64,000 nucleotides of DNA from JAUVUV01 sp964548275 (GTDB taxonomy: Bacteria > Gemmatimonadota > Glassbacteria > GWA2-58-10). The position numbers and the translations under genes are program-made. Positions within the stretch are counted from its first letter, which is position 1. Each line of letters starts with the position of its first letter. The DNA lies in contig CAZJQI010000008.1 in the NCBI GenBank assembly GCA_964548275.1, positions 1 to 64,000 on the forward strand, read 5' to 3'. Below the pieces are notes generated by a model. The model was given only the letters and a program-made list of their open reading frames with translations, ran no database searches and was not told the origin of the DNA. This document shows, piece after piece, positions 26,828 through 36,392 of this stretch.

Positions 26828-27655
26828 ATGGCGACAACAAACCTCTATGATATGGTAAATGAAGCCTCAACTGAAATTGCAAAGCGCACGGGTCTTGTCC
26901 CTGAAGTGGGGATAATTCTTGGAACCGGCCTTGGAGGGCTTGCGGCCCGGATCGAGATCGAGTGCGCGATTACCTATCCCGAGATACCCCATTTTGTTTC
27001 TTCCACTGTGGAAACCCATCAGGGACGCCTCCTGCTGGGAACCCTGAGCGGCAGGAAAGTGATGGCCATGCAGGGACGTTTCCATTATTACGAGGGTTAC
27101 TCGATGCAGCAGATCACCTTTCCGGTGCGGGTGATGAAAGCCCTGGGTGCGGGAACCCTGATCGTGTCCAACGCCTGCGGAGGGATGAATCCGCAGTTCG
27201 ACAAAGGCGACCTGATGCTGATCGAGGATCATATTAACCTTCTAGGCGTCAGCCCCCTTATCGGCCCCAACGATAACCGGCTTGGTGTCCGTTTCCAGGA
27301 CATGTGCGAGCCCTACAGCCACGAACTGATAAAACTCGCCGAACAGGTTGCCCTGGAAGAAAAAATCCCGGTCAAGAAAGGTGTTTATGTGGCGGTTCCC
27401 GGGCCGAATCTGGAAACCCGGGCCGAGTACCGTTTCCTGCGGGGAACAGGTGCGGACGTGGTAGGCATGAGTACCGTTCCGGAGGTTATCGTGGCTGTGC
27501 ACTCGGGACTCAAGGTACTGGGGATATCGATAGTGACCGATCTCTGTTTCCCTGAATGCCTAGAACCGGCCAATATCGAGGAGATTATCCGGGCAGCCGG
27601 AGAGGCGGAACCCAAGCTCACGGATCTGATCAGTAAGGTGGTGGGGCGCTTATAA
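26828..27655 (+). CDS. punA: Purine-nucleoside phosphorylase
   Basis: The 275-residue enzyme belongs to the trimeric PNP family and splits purine nucleosides with phosphate into base and ribose 1-phosphate. Seen: GIILGTGLGG phosphate loop near the N-terminus, MQGRFHYYEGY, SNACGGMNPQF, ISIVTDLCFPE and GMSTVPEVIVA with the conserved Met. The ATG at 26828 follows AAAAAGGGA; the ATG at 26813 is possible. The gene ends the rlmH-to-punA run. Its spacing from divIVA (73 bases) allows a shared transcript. Confidence 0.94.
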   Translation: MATTNLYDMVNEASTEIAKRTGLVPEVGIILGTGLGGLAARIEIECAITYPEIPHFVSSTVETHQGRLLLGTLSGRKVMAMQGRFHYYEGYSMQQITFPVRVMKALGAGTLIVSNACGGMNPQFDKGDLMLIEDHINLLGVSPLIGPNDNRLGVRFQDMCEPYSHELIKLAEQVALEEKIPVKKGVYVAVPGPNLETRAEYRFLRGTGADVVGMSTVPEVIVAVHSGLKVLGISIVTDLCFPECLEPANIEEIIRAAGEAEPKLTDLISKVVGRL

Positions 27656-27673
27656 CCTTTGCGGTGGTTCCAG

Positions 27674-29704
27674 ATGCGCACTAATATCATCCTGCTTCTA
27701 GTCTTTATTTCCGTCTCCCTATTCCCGCCAGATCCTGCTTATTCCCAGGCCTCGAGCGGCGTTGATGCCGCCTGGCGCGGGGATATGAATGAAAACGGCG
27801 AAATCGATATTTTCGACTTGCTGGGCCTTATGCGTCATCTGGTTTCCGGAAACTTTGTATCAGACAAAAAACAGCAAATCGCAAACGTTGACAGATCAGC
27901 TGACGGCAAGATTACTGTATTCGACCTTATCGCGCTGTTGAAAATCCTCTCCGGCAGGGAGGAACCCCGACCTGTTATATTCTCCTGCGGCGTTAATCAT
28001 GTTTGGGCTGTAGGAGACGGGGAAAAGGTATTCCGCGATGATCTCGTACACCCGTGCATGAACTCGAACAGTATCTGGGACGGAGACACGATCCGTTTTA
28101 AGGGGTTGTATAACGAGGTTCTCGCCTTTCAGGTGATCGTGATTGCAGGTAATTACGGCGCCTTGTCAGTGGAAGTGTCTGCCGATTTTCTGGTACACAC
28201 TGAATCGGGCGAGGTGATTGCCTCTGCGCAAAATCCTCCATACAGCCACGGCGGCTGGTTCGAGATATTCAGCCAGCACTACATTCATGTCGAGAATCCG
28301 ACCAATCCCAACTGGTTTTACGGCTCATCTGCCTCGGCCCCTGCGCGCATGACCGGCTGGATACCGGATGCTCTGATCACCCCGGATGCCGAACCCGACA
28401 AGGGTGGTTTCCCGATTCATATTCCTTCCTCAAAGGTCCAGGGCTTCTGGGTCGACCTCTTCCTTCCCCGCGACACGATAGCTTTTTCCCCCGGCGTGTA
28501 CACAGGGAAACTCCGGGTTCTGGAAGAGGGGTGGGAAGTGGCTGCACTGCCGGTCAAGCTCGAGCTTTTGCCCCTTTATCTGCCGGATGAAAACCACTCC
28601 AATGTCTGGCTGTTCAACAGTGGTGTAAAGCTGTATTTCCCTGAATTGGACTCAACCCAGATCGATACGATGCTCAAGCACATGGCACACCGGCACAGGA
28701 TCGATCTGGTAGGGGGCTTCCAGCCGCACCGCTCACAGTTCGATCAGGGGATGATGGATGCTTACAAGCCCTACCTTGATGGTAACGCGTTTACCTCGCA
28801 AGCTGGCTACAAGGGACCCGGCCAGGGAGAGCCGGAGCACCTTTTCCCGATCGGGATGTACGGCAGCGCTGTATTAGGCGATACGAAAGAACAGGTGCAG
28901 GAGCAGTCAGACCTCTGGGTCGACTGGTTCGAGGCGAACGCTCCGCAGGTGCGCTATTTCTGGTACCTGATCGATGAGCCGGGAACTGATAAATTCAACT
29001 GGGTCGCCGAGCGCGCAGGCTGGATCCACGACAACCCCGGCTCTGGAAAGCGCCTGCCGGTGTTCACCACCAGAGCGTGGACAGCGGAACTCGACAATGC
29101 AATCGACCTCTGGGCCGGCGGCCGCGGCATGGACCTTCAAAAACTGGCCGAACTGAAAGAACAGGGTGAGGATCACTGGTTCTACAACGGGTCGCGGCCC
29201 CGTTACGGGTCCGTGATCCTGGAAGCAGAGGCGGTGGATTTCCGCATGAACGCCTGGGCCAAGTATATCTACCAGGTCAATACATGGTTTCTATGGCACG
29301 GGAACCACTGGCGGCACAACAGTCAGGGCCCCAGAGCGCATGAACATCAGAACGTATTCACTGACCCGGTAACCTTTATCAGCGGGCCGAACACTTTCGG
29401 CAACGGGGACGGGATAGTGCTCTATCCGGGCAACGAACCGTTTTATTCTGATGAAAGCCGCGGATTGAACAAGATTTTCGGCTCGATCCGGCTGAAAAAC
29501 ATCCGCCGGGGCCAGCAGGATTACGAGATCATGTGGCTGGCAGAGCAGAAAGCAGGCCGCGAGCAGGTGCTGGAGATCGTGAAGAAAGTGGTGCCCAGGG
29601 CGTTCAGCGAGGTGGACATGGATGAGGCCGTTCCCTGGTCCCAGCGAGGAGACGATTACGACGCAGCCAGGCTGGAGCTGCTGGAGTTGATATCAGAGCA
29701 GTAA
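27674..29704 (+). CDS. Secreted DUF4091 protein with an N-terminal dockerin-like module
   Basis: The 676-residue protein has a signal peptide (about residues 1-26). Residues 37-97 are a dockerin-like double calcium-binding repeat (GDMNENGEIDIFDLL and VDRSADGKITVFDLI). The rest follows the DUF4091 pattern of large glycoside-hydrolase-like proteins, ending with DGIVLYPG and IRLKNIRRGQQDYEIMWLA. Acidic residues in YLIDEPGTDKF around residue 440 could be catalytic, which is inference. Dockerins are usually C-terminal, so the N-terminal placement is odd. The ATG at 27674 is preferred over the TTG at 27659 because it begins the signal peptide. It starts the polysaccharide island. Confidence 0.82.
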   Translation: MRTNIILLLVFISVSLFPPDPAYSQASSGVDAAWRGDMNENGEIDIFDLLGLMRHLVSGNFVSDKKQQIANVDRSADGKITVFDLIALLKILSGREEPRPVIFSCGVNHVWAVGDGEKVFRDDLVHPCMNSNSIWDGDTIRFKGLYNEVLAFQVIVIAGNYGALSVEVSADFLVHTESGEVIASAQNPPYSHGGWFEIFSQHYIHVENPTNPNWFYGSSASAPARMTGWIPDALITPDAEPDKGGFPIHIPSSKVQGFWVDLFLPRDTIAFSPGVYTGKLRVLEEGWEVAALPVKLELLPLYLPDENHSNVWLFNSGVKLYFPELDSTQIDTMLKHMAHRHRIDLVGGFQPHRSQFDQGMMDAYKPYLDGNAFTSQAGYKGPGQGEPEHLFPIGMYGSAVLGDTKEQVQEQSDLWVDWFEANAPQVRYFWYLIDEPGTDKFNWVAERAGWIHDNPGSGKRLPVFTTRAWTAELDNAIDLWAGGRGMDLQKLAELKEQGEDHWFYNGSRPRYGSVILEAEAVDFRMNAWAKYIYQVNTWFLWHGNHWRHNSQGPRAHEHQNVFTDPVTFISGPNTFGNGDGIVLYPGNEPFYSDESRGLNKIFGSIRLKNIRRGQQDYEIMWLAEQKAGREQVLEIVKKVVPRAFSEVDMDEAVPWSQRGDDYDAARLELLELISEQ

Positions 29705-29761
29705 GACTACCAATCATGCAGGTTTATTTAAACAACCTTTTTTCACATATAAGGAGTCGAT

Positions 29762-31828
29762 ATGATTTCATTTAAAAAAACCGGCACCATATTTTTTTTA
29801 ACAGCTTTTTGTCTTTTGAATCTTCTGGCTTGTATCCCCGGCCAGAAAGCCAAACCCGCCACCCTGCTCGAAGACGATTTCTCAGGCCTCGCACCCGGCA
29901 TGTTCTCCGCGCCCGTGGGCCCGCACACCGAGTACCACTACCTGCCCGAGGCTGCCCCGAAAGGCAACTGGGCCGTGAGCTGTTTCACCTGGGAAAGTGG
30001 AGCCCAGCGGGCCTGGTGGGTGATCGAGGAGGCCGGCGCACACGTGATGACCCAGACATTCGACAGCAGGCAGATGACCCACACCCACCCGATGGTGATC
30101 ACAGGCGATACCCTCTGGACAGACTATACCGCAACTATAACATTCGCTGCTGACTCGCGCCGGGACCAGTGCGGAATCCTCTTCCGCTACCGAAACGACC
30201 GCTGCTACTATTTTTTCGGGCTGGACAGGGACAGAGCTCTGCTCAAGATGGTGCGCCATGCCACTGATTTCCACAAGCCGTACGAAAAAGTGTTGGCCGA
30301 GAAAGATTTTGCCTGGGAGACAGGCCGGTATTACACTGCCGTGGTCGAGCTCGAAGGTGATAAAATCAGGGCCTCGATCGAGGGCGGGCCTGTGCTGGAA
30401 GCAGTCGACACGACTTATCCTCGAGGCAAGCTGGGGCTGAGCTCGGATGTTCCCGCACGCTACAAATATGTTAAAGTGACCGCCACTGCGAAGGAGAAAA
30501 AACGGATCGAAAAGGAGAAAGCCGCCGGAGAAGCCGAACTTGCCAAATTTCGAGCAGCCAACCCAAAGCCTGTGGTCTGGAAAAAAATCACGACAAAAAA
30601 TTTCGGCGTGGGCCGGAACCTTCGTTTCGGCGACCTGAACCGCGACGGCACCTGTGACGTGCTGATCGGCCAGGTGCACCATCACGCAGCCCCTCGCGAC
30701 AGCTACAGCGAGGTCAGCTGCCTGACTGCAATGACATTCGACGGTGAAATCCTCTGGCAGATCGGCACACCGGATCCTGAGAAAAACCATCTCACCAACG
30801 ATGTCGCATTCCAGATCCACGACCTGGACGCTGACGGCAGCAACGAGGTGGTCTATACCATGAATATGGAGCTGATTGTAGCTGACGGCGCCACCGGCAG
30901 AACCAGGTACAAGGCGCCGACCCCGAAAGCAAAGGCTCCCGCTGACGACTTCCCCCGTATCCTCGGCGACTGCCTCTTTTTCTGCGACCTCAGGGGCACC
31001 GGCCACGACAGGGACATTATTATCAAGGACCGCTACTGGCATCTCTGGGCCCTGGATGATAAGCTGAATATCATGTGGGAGGGGGCATGCAAAACCGGCC
31101 ACTACCCGTATGCACACGATACAGACAGCGACGGCCGCGATGAGGTGGCGATCGGCTACACTCTTTTCGACCATGACGGCAGAAAGCTCTGGAGCCTGGA
31201 CGAGAAAGTCGAAGATCACGCCGATGGGGTTGCAGTGGTCGATTTCAAGGAGAACGAGGAATCACAGTTGCGAATATTCTATGCGGCAAGCGATGCGGGA
31301 GTCTTCTACACAGACCTGGAAGGCAATATCCTTAAACATTACTGGATCGGCCACGGCCAGAACCCGGCAGTTGCGGATTTCAGGCCGGATATGCCCGGGT
31401 TGGAGGCTGTCTCGATTAATTTCTGGGGCAACCAGGGAATTATCCATTTTTTCGACAGTCAGGGTGAAATCTACCGCGATTTCGAGCCCAACCAGTACGG
31501 CAGCATGTGTCTGCCTGTAAACTGGACCGGTGAGCCGGGAGAATATTTCGTCCATTCGCCCAATGTTATCGAAGGGGGGATGTTCGACGGCTGGGGCAGG
31601 CCGGTGGTGATGTTTCCGGATGACGGCCACCCGGACATGTGCAACGCAGTGCTCGATATCACCGGCGACTGCCGCGATGAAGTTGTGGTCTGGGACCCGC
31701 ACGAGATTTGGGTTTACACCCAGGATGACAATCCGAAACCGGGCAGGCTGTACAAGCCGGTGCGCAACCCGCTGTATAACTACTCGAACTACCAGGCAAC
31801 GGTTTCCCTGCCTGGCTGGTCGGAATAG
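29762..31828 (+). CDS. Lipoprotein with a LamG/DUF1080-like domain and an FG-GAP propeller
   Basis: The 688-residue protein has a signal peptide ending in a lipobox, NLLAC, at about residues 20-24. Residues about 60-235 look like a concanavalin-type beta-sandwich (DYTATITFAAD ... GILFRYRNDRCYYFFGL). Residues 280-670 contain FG-GAP or VCBS-like repeats with calcium-loop sequences (GDLNRDGTCDVLIGQ, HDLDADGSNEVVYT, HDTDSDGRDEVAIGY), as in rhamnogalacturonan lyase propellers of family PL11. No catalytic assignment is safe. AAGGAG lies just before the ATG. It probably works at the cell surface on plant or algal polysaccharides with its neighbours. Confidence 0.8.
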   Translation: MISFKKTGTIFFLTAFCLLNLLACIPGQKAKPATLLEDDFSGLAPGMFSAPVGPHTEYHYLPEAAPKGNWAVSCFTWESGAQRAWWVIEEAGAHVMTQTFDSRQMTHTHPMVITGDTLWTDYTATITFAADSRRDQCGILFRYRNDRCYYFFGLDRDRALLKMVRHATDFHKPYEKVLAEKDFAWETGRYYTAVVELEGDKIRASIEGGPVLEAVDTTYPRGKLGLSSDVPARYKYVKVTATAKEKKRIEKEKAAGEAELAKFRAANPKPVVWKKITTKNFGVGRNLRFGDLNRDGTCDVLIGQVHHHAAPRDSYSEVSCLTAMTFDGEILWQIGTPDPEKNHLTNDVAFQIHDLDADGSNEVVYTMNMELIVADGATGRTRYKAPTPKAKAPADDFPRILGDCLFFCDLRGTGHDRDIIIKDRYWHLWALDDKLNIMWEGACKTGHYPYAHDTDSDGRDEVAIGYTLFDHDGRKLWSLDEKVEDHADGVAVVDFKENEESQLRIFYAASDAGVFYTDLEGNILKHYWIGHGQNPAVADFRPDMPGLEAVSINFWGNQGIIHFFDSQGEIYRDFEPNQYGSMCLPVNWTGEPGEYFVHSPNVIEGGMFDGWGRPVVMFPDDGHPDMCNAVLDITGDCRDEVVVWDPHEIWVYTQDDNPKPGRLYKPVRNPLYNYSNYQATVSLPGWSE

Positions 31829-31842
31829 AAGAGAGGAAAACC

Positions 31843-33633
31843 TCAGGTGGTCGCCCTTTTCAGGTCATTCTGCTCGGTCTCGTGGCGGAACTGCTCCAGC
31901 CGGTAGATGATCGAGCCGAGAACGAAAGACAGGGCGATCATCAGAATGCCTTTCAGAGGTGAGCCGAGAAAGATCGAACCCAGGCCGAAAATAAAGGAGA
32001 AAAGGCCCCCCGCACCCAGAGCGAAAGAAATGAGGTTAGACGAGAGAGGAGGACCGGCTGGCAATTTCTCCTGGTCCACCTGTGCGGTGATCCGCTGCCA
32101 GCCCGGGCCGCCCGGATTGGCCCTTCTTACGAAGCTTTTCAACTTCTCTTCAGACACGGGATCGGTCAGGAAAGTAACCGATAGCCATCCTGCCACGCTG
32201 AAAAGGCAGATAAAAACGTAGCGCTGCCACTCCGGAAAAACTATTCCGTACATCTCCAGCACGTTGATTGTGATACAGCCTATTACCGAAAGTATGTAGG
32301 CCGTGATCTCGGTCCAGGCATTAACACGCCACCAGAACCAGCGCGCCAGCCACACCGCGCCGAGCCCGCTGAACAGTTCGGCCATGAACTTCCAGGCATC
32401 AGCTATAGATTCAGTTATGCTCCAGACGCCGATTCCGGCAACGAGCACCACCATCATTGCCCCGCGGCCCACCCAGATATAGTGCCGTTGCGAGGCGTTC
32501 TTGCGCACGAAGCGCTTGTAGAAATCGTTTATCATGTAGCTCGAGCCCCAGTTGATCAGGGCGTCCACGCTGGACATGAATGCTGCCAGGAAAGCAGCGA
32601 ACATGATCCCCCTCATACCGGCGGGAAGGTATTTCTTGATCATCATCGGATAAGCCAGCTTGTGGTCGGTCAGCTCGGGAAAATCGGCCATGCTGATAAG
32701 CGCCACCAGAATCCAGGGCCACATCAGGAAGGCGTAGTAGACAATGTTGAACCACACGCCGGCGAAAAATGCGTGCTTCTCGTTTTTGGTGGCCATGATC
32801 CTCTGGATAAACATACCGTTGCCGTCAGCCTTTTCGCTCGACCACCAGATCACGAAAATGTAAACGAAAAAGAGGGTCCAGGTGAACTCGTTCCCTGTCT
32901 TGACAAAAGGCTTGACCACTTCCTCGCCCACCGGGACAAAGCTCAACAGCCCCTGGGCGGTCGAGTTGCCGAAAACCTCGATGAGCCGGGCTTCGATCCC
33001 GGAAAAGCCTCCGACTGCGCCGATAGCCACCACTGCGAGGAAAACCGAACCGAAAAAGGCGATGCAGAACTGGATCACTTCATTGGCAACAATGCCCCAG
33101 AGACCGGCTGCCAGGGCGTAGATCATTGTCACCCCGAGCATGACTGCCAGGGCCAGGTACTCGTTCCAGCCCAGCAGCACGGTGATAAAACTCTGCATGG
33201 CCAGCATGATAAAACCGATATTGAGCGCGCTGAAAGCGATGCCGTAGAAAATGCTCTGGAAGCCTCGCAGGAAACCTGCCGAGCGGCCCTCGTAGCGTTC
33301 CTCGATTATCTCAAGCTCGGTAAGAATTTTCGCCCTTCGCCAGAAACGGACGAAAAGAAAAGTGGCGCAGAGGTTGCTCAGTGCGAAACACCAGAGGAAC
33401 CAGTTTCCGGCAATCCCGTTGCGCCGCACCAGCTCGGTGACCATGAAAGGAGTGTCTGCAGCAAAACCCATTGCCGCGATCGAGGTGCCGGCAACCCACC
33501 AGGGCAGGGCTCTTCCGCTCAGGAAAAAATCCTCCATGCTCTTCCCGGCCCGCTTGGTAAAGTAAATCCCCACACCGATCACGATAGCGAAATAAGCCAC
33601 GATTACTATCAGATCTACAACATTCAATTCCAT
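31843..33633 (-). CDS. Sodium:solute symporter family transporter
   Basis: The 596-residue membrane protein has about 13-15 hydrophobic helices in the SSS (SGLT/LeuT-fold) pattern. Family marks are FFLSGRALPWWVAGTSI near residues 33-50, NGMFIQRIMATKNEKHA, and FAAFLAAFMSSVDALINWGSSY. It likely brings sugars or sugar acids in with sodium; the substrate cannot be read from the sequence. The ATG at 33633 follows AAGGGAG; a longer frame to 33762 is rejected because the added 43 residues are not membrane-like. It is convergent with the FG-GAP lipoprotein and divergent from the first PcRGLX-like gene, which places it inside the polysaccharide island. Confidence 0.9.
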   Translation of the reverse strand: MELNVVDLIVIVAYFAIVIGVGIYFTKRAGKSMEDFFLSGRALPWWVAGTSIAAMGFAADTPFMVTELVRRNGIAGNWFLWCFALSNLCATFLFVRFWRRAKILTELEIIEERYEGRSAGFLRGFQSIFYGIAFSALNIGFIMLAMQSFITVLLGWNEYLALAVMLGVTMIYALAAGLWGIVANEVIQFCIAFFGSVFLAVVAIGAVGGFSGIEARLIEVFGNSTAQGLLSFVPVGEEVVKPFVKTGNEFTWTLFFVYIFVIWWSSEKADGNGMFIQRIMATKNEKHAFFAGVWFNIVYYAFLMWPWILVALISMADFPELTDHKLAYPMMIKKYLPAGMRGIMFAAFLAAFMSSVDALINWGSSYMINDFYKRFVRKNASQRHYIWVGRGAMMVVLVAGIGVWSITESIADAWKFMAELFSGLGAVWLARWFWWRVNAWTEITAYILSVIGCITINVLEMYGIVFPEWQRYVFICLFSVAGWLSVTFLTDPVSEEKLKSFVRRANPGGPGWQRITAQVDQEKLPAGPPLSSNLISFALGAGGLFSFIFGLGSIFLGSPLKGILMIALSFVLGSIIYRLEQFRHETEQNDLKRATT

Positions 33634-33847
33634 CGGTCTTGGCTCCCTTGCACCAGGTAAGTATCCGGATGTGTGTTTATAAGTTGCTAATTGAAAGATC
33701 AGGCGATAATTTACATTTATGTAGCTTCCAGAACAAGGACAAAAGCTTTCTGTCCCCTGCAAATTGATTTTTAACGACCTCTGCCTTTAAGTCCATGAAT
33801 ATAGTCGGATACTGATATCAAAAGCCTGGTTAAAAGGAGCATCGGCA

Positions 33848-36157
33848 ATGACCAAAAGCAGTCTGGCAGTGGCTTTAATGTTGATTTTTGCGCACTTGAA
33901 CGATCTCTGCGGCATTGACCTTCATCTCTATGAGGAAAGTTATCTGGACAGAGTATCGGAGCCGGTTACCTGCGGCGTTCCTTTGGCCCGGGGATACTGC
34001 AATTCGGCGGACGAGCTGGTTTTGAAAATCGGTGGTCAGCCTGTGCCGGTTGAAATCCGCGAGGTCAGCCGCTGGCCGGACGGTTCTTTGCGATGGGTTC
34101 ATCTTGATTTCCAGGTAAGTGTGCCCGAAGGACGCCTGATTACTGCCTCGCTGGACAAGGGAAAGAGAGCCCCGGTGGATTCAAAGCTTAAAGTTGAAAA
34201 AACACCGCGTGCGATAACTGTCTCCACCGGCAGGCTCAAAGTCGAGGTCTCCCGGAGAAATTTCAATGTCTTCAATCGCATTCAGGTTCCCAGCGAGGAC
34301 GGCCGGTATTTCAGGACACTGGTCAATCCTCACAGGCGCGGACTGGTCGCCTGGGCCGGCAAACAGGAATTCCTTGCTGCTAATGACACCCTCTCGGTCG
34401 TGGAAATCGAAAGCAGCGGGCCAATACGCCTTGTGCTGCGCGCCGAGGGAAACTTTCAGGACACCAACGGCTTGAAACTGTTCCACTATATCTGCCGGCT
34501 TTATTTCTACAGCGATTCCCCTGTTGTCCGTCTTGCTTTCACTTTTGAAAACCGTGACCCGGTGATCGAAAACAAGGTAGCTCTTCAGGGCCTCCACGTG
34601 GAAATCCCGACCACGATCAGGGGCGCAGGCGGAGCCTATGATATCGGAAAGCCGGGGGGAGATGTTCAGGGAATTTTCCCAAGCAGGGTTTCAATGGCCT
34701 GGGCCCTTGTCAATTCATCCTCCCTGTCCAGTTTTGGAACGGAATCCTTCTTTGAAATCGCCGGCAGCCCGAAAGAGGAAAAATCCTCTGAACTGGGCTG
34801 GATCAGTCTGGGCTCATCCAAAGGCATGGTGGGGGTGGGACTGCGCTACTTCTGGCAGATGTGGCCCTCGATCCTGGAGGTGAATGCCAGCGGCCTGATA
34901 AGGGCGGGTCTCTTTCCGCAAAGGTTAAACCGCTCGATCGATATCTATTCTGGGGTGGCCCGCACGCATTACCTGCGCTTTGCTTTTCTTGGCGTGGGCG
35001 ATCCGGAACGTATAGGCTCCCTGGTGAACTCCTGCCAGCAGCCTCTTCTTGCACTGGCTTCAACCAGCTACTACTGCCAGGAAACACGTGCCTTCGGAAA
35101 CATCTTCGACCGCGATCTCAGAAATTACCCGAAAGAAAACAGAAAGATTGTAGAACACGTTGATGGCGAGCTGGATTATGGCTACAGTCACATGATGAAT
35201 ATGATTGATGAGCGCACCGTGAACGGGGTTACCCGCGACAGTTACGGGTTCCTGAACTGGGGAGACGGATTGCATTATGCATGGGTGCCCGGAGAGGATA
35301 GTGAGTTGAACCTTTCCTGGAACCACCACTATTACGACCTTCCCCATATGAGCTGTATCGAGTTCGCCAGAACCGGCTGTCTCTGCTGGCTGGATTGTTT
35401 CCTTCCGCAAGCCCATCACCTGATGGACGTGCATATGGTTCATTTCGATCCTGAAAATGAGCTTAACGGCCACAATCGCTACTGCCCGAGTACCGACCAT
35501 GTTCGCCTGGACCCCAAGGATGCCTCGGATTACCAGACTGCAAAAGTCTACGTTCACCCAAACCAGAACCATTCGAAAACACAGGGCATGTTCGACCGGT
35601 ACCTGCTTACAGGTGATGAAAGAAGCTTTGAGGTTGCTCTTAAGGCGCTCGAATTTGCGGCTTCATTCGGCGCTTACGGTGATTTCAAACAGCCCAGGGG
35701 CGCCGCCCACCAGGTGATGACACTGGTTTATGGCTACCGAATAACCGGAGATAAGCGTTACCTCGATATTGCCCGGAGTTCATTCGAAAAATGGTGGGAG
35801 CACTTTCAAACAACCGAAACGAAATTCACCAGGCGCTTTTTCCAGGTCGGGCTGCTGCTCGAGGCCTTTATTGATTTGTACGAGGAAACCGGGGACAGGA
35901 GAATTATCGAATTTACCAGGCAGGCAGTCGATTGGATGCTGGAGAACAGACCGAATGACAGGTTCCCCAACATGAGCCTGGCTCTGGGTTTCCTGTCTGC
36001 CAGGCCCAAGGAGCCGCGCTACACCGAAATGTTGAAAGAGTATCTTATGCTCTGGAAAGGTGTTCAGGGAAATCCGTTCAAGGATTTCGCCATGCACGGC
36101 AGGAATGTCGCCAGGGCGCTTTATTATCTGTCAAACGAGGCCAGAGGCTCGAAATGA
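33848..36157 (+). CDS. PcRGLX/YetA-like (PL26-type) protein, paralogue 1
   Basis: The 769-residue exported protein has a short signal peptide (about residues 1-21). The N-terminal region (SEPVTCGVPLARG, VSRWPDGSLRWVHLDFQ) matches the RIFT-barrel domain of PcRGLX/YetA-like proteins, which include an exo-rhamnogalacturonan lyase of polysaccharide lyase family 26. A beta-rich middle is followed by a helical toroid (about 420-769) with FLNWGDGLHYAW, WNHHYYDLPHMS, LMDVHMVHF and HSKTQGMFDRY. I predict a rhamnogalacturonan-degrading lyase or hydrolase; the enzymatic identity is inference from the family. It has AAGGAG before the ATG and heads three tandem paralogues. Confidence 0.82.
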   Translation: MTKSSLAVALMLIFAHLNDLCGIDLHLYEESYLDRVSEPVTCGVPLARGYCNSADELVLKIGGQPVPVEIREVSRWPDGSLRWVHLDFQVSVPEGRLITASLDKGKRAPVDSKLKVEKTPRAITVSTGRLKVEVSRRNFNVFNRIQVPSEDGRYFRTLVNPHRRGLVAWAGKQEFLAANDTLSVVEIESSGPIRLVLRAEGNFQDTNGLKLFHYICRLYFYSDSPVVRLAFTFENRDPVIENKVALQGLHVEIPTTIRGAGGAYDIGKPGGDVQGIFPSRVSMAWALVNSSSLSSFGTESFFEIAGSPKEEKSSELGWISLGSSKGMVGVGLRYFWQMWPSILEVNASGLIRAGLFPQRLNRSIDIYSGVARTHYLRFAFLGVGDPERIGSLVNSCQQPLLALASTSYYCQETRAFGNIFDRDLRNYPKENRKIVEHVDGELDYGYSHMMNMIDERTVNGVTRDSYGFLNWGDGLHYAWVPGEDSELNLSWNHHYYDLPHMSCIEFARTGCLCWLDCFLPQAHHLMDVHMVHFDPENELNGHNRYCPSTDHVRLDPKDASDYQTAKVYVHPNQNHSKTQGMFDRYLLTGDERSFEVALKALEFAASFGAYGDFKQPRGAAHQVMTLVYGYRITGDKRYLDIARSSFEKWWEHFQTTETKFTRRFFQVGLLLEAFIDLYEETGDRRIIEFTRQAVDWMLENRPNDRFPNMSLALGFLSARPKEPRYTEMLKEYLMLWKGVQGNPFKDFAMHGRNVARALYYLSNEARGSK

Positions 36158-36182
36158 ATAAGCCTGCAAGGCACGGATCGCT

Positions 36183-36352
36183 CTTTAACCGAAAAAAATT
36201 CCTCGAAGCTCTGCTCCGTGGTAGCCCACTCCTGAGACAAACGTAGGGGCAACCGGCAGGTTGCCCGCGGGGTGGGGATGAAATTGTGGCATCAAATTTA
36301 TAAAAAGAATTCCGAACAGATACACCGCGGCTTGCCGCGGGGTAGATCATTT
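36183..36352 (+). repeat. Modular GC-hairpin repeat, copy 5 (reduced)
   Basis: This copy keeps the first block (AATTCCTCGAAGCTCTGCTCC-like) and the perfect tail hairpin CCGCGGC-TT-GCCGCGG at about 36324-36340 with GTAGATCATT, but the hairpin array is missing. In its place is the GTAGGGG short hairpin at 36241-36270. It lies between two PcRGLX-like genes. Confidence 0.8.
36241..36270. repeat. GTAGGGG-type short hairpin repeat, copy C
   Basis: GGGCAACC (36247-36254) and GGTTGCCC (36259-36266) pair around GGCA after ACGTAG. It is inserted within the reduced modular repeat. Confidence 0.65.
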
Positions 36353-36392
36353 GATTTTGATAATATAACTCAGCCGGTAAGGACATACGATC

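Noticed and set aside
29882..31219. 445-codon leftward open frame opposite the FG-GAP lipoprotein
   Set aside because: The sense strand has a signal peptide, lipobox and repeat motifs. The antisense frame has none.
32482..33660. 392-codon rightward open frame opposite the symporter
   Set aside because: The symporter on the other strand is unambiguous. The rightward frame is a shadow with biased composition.
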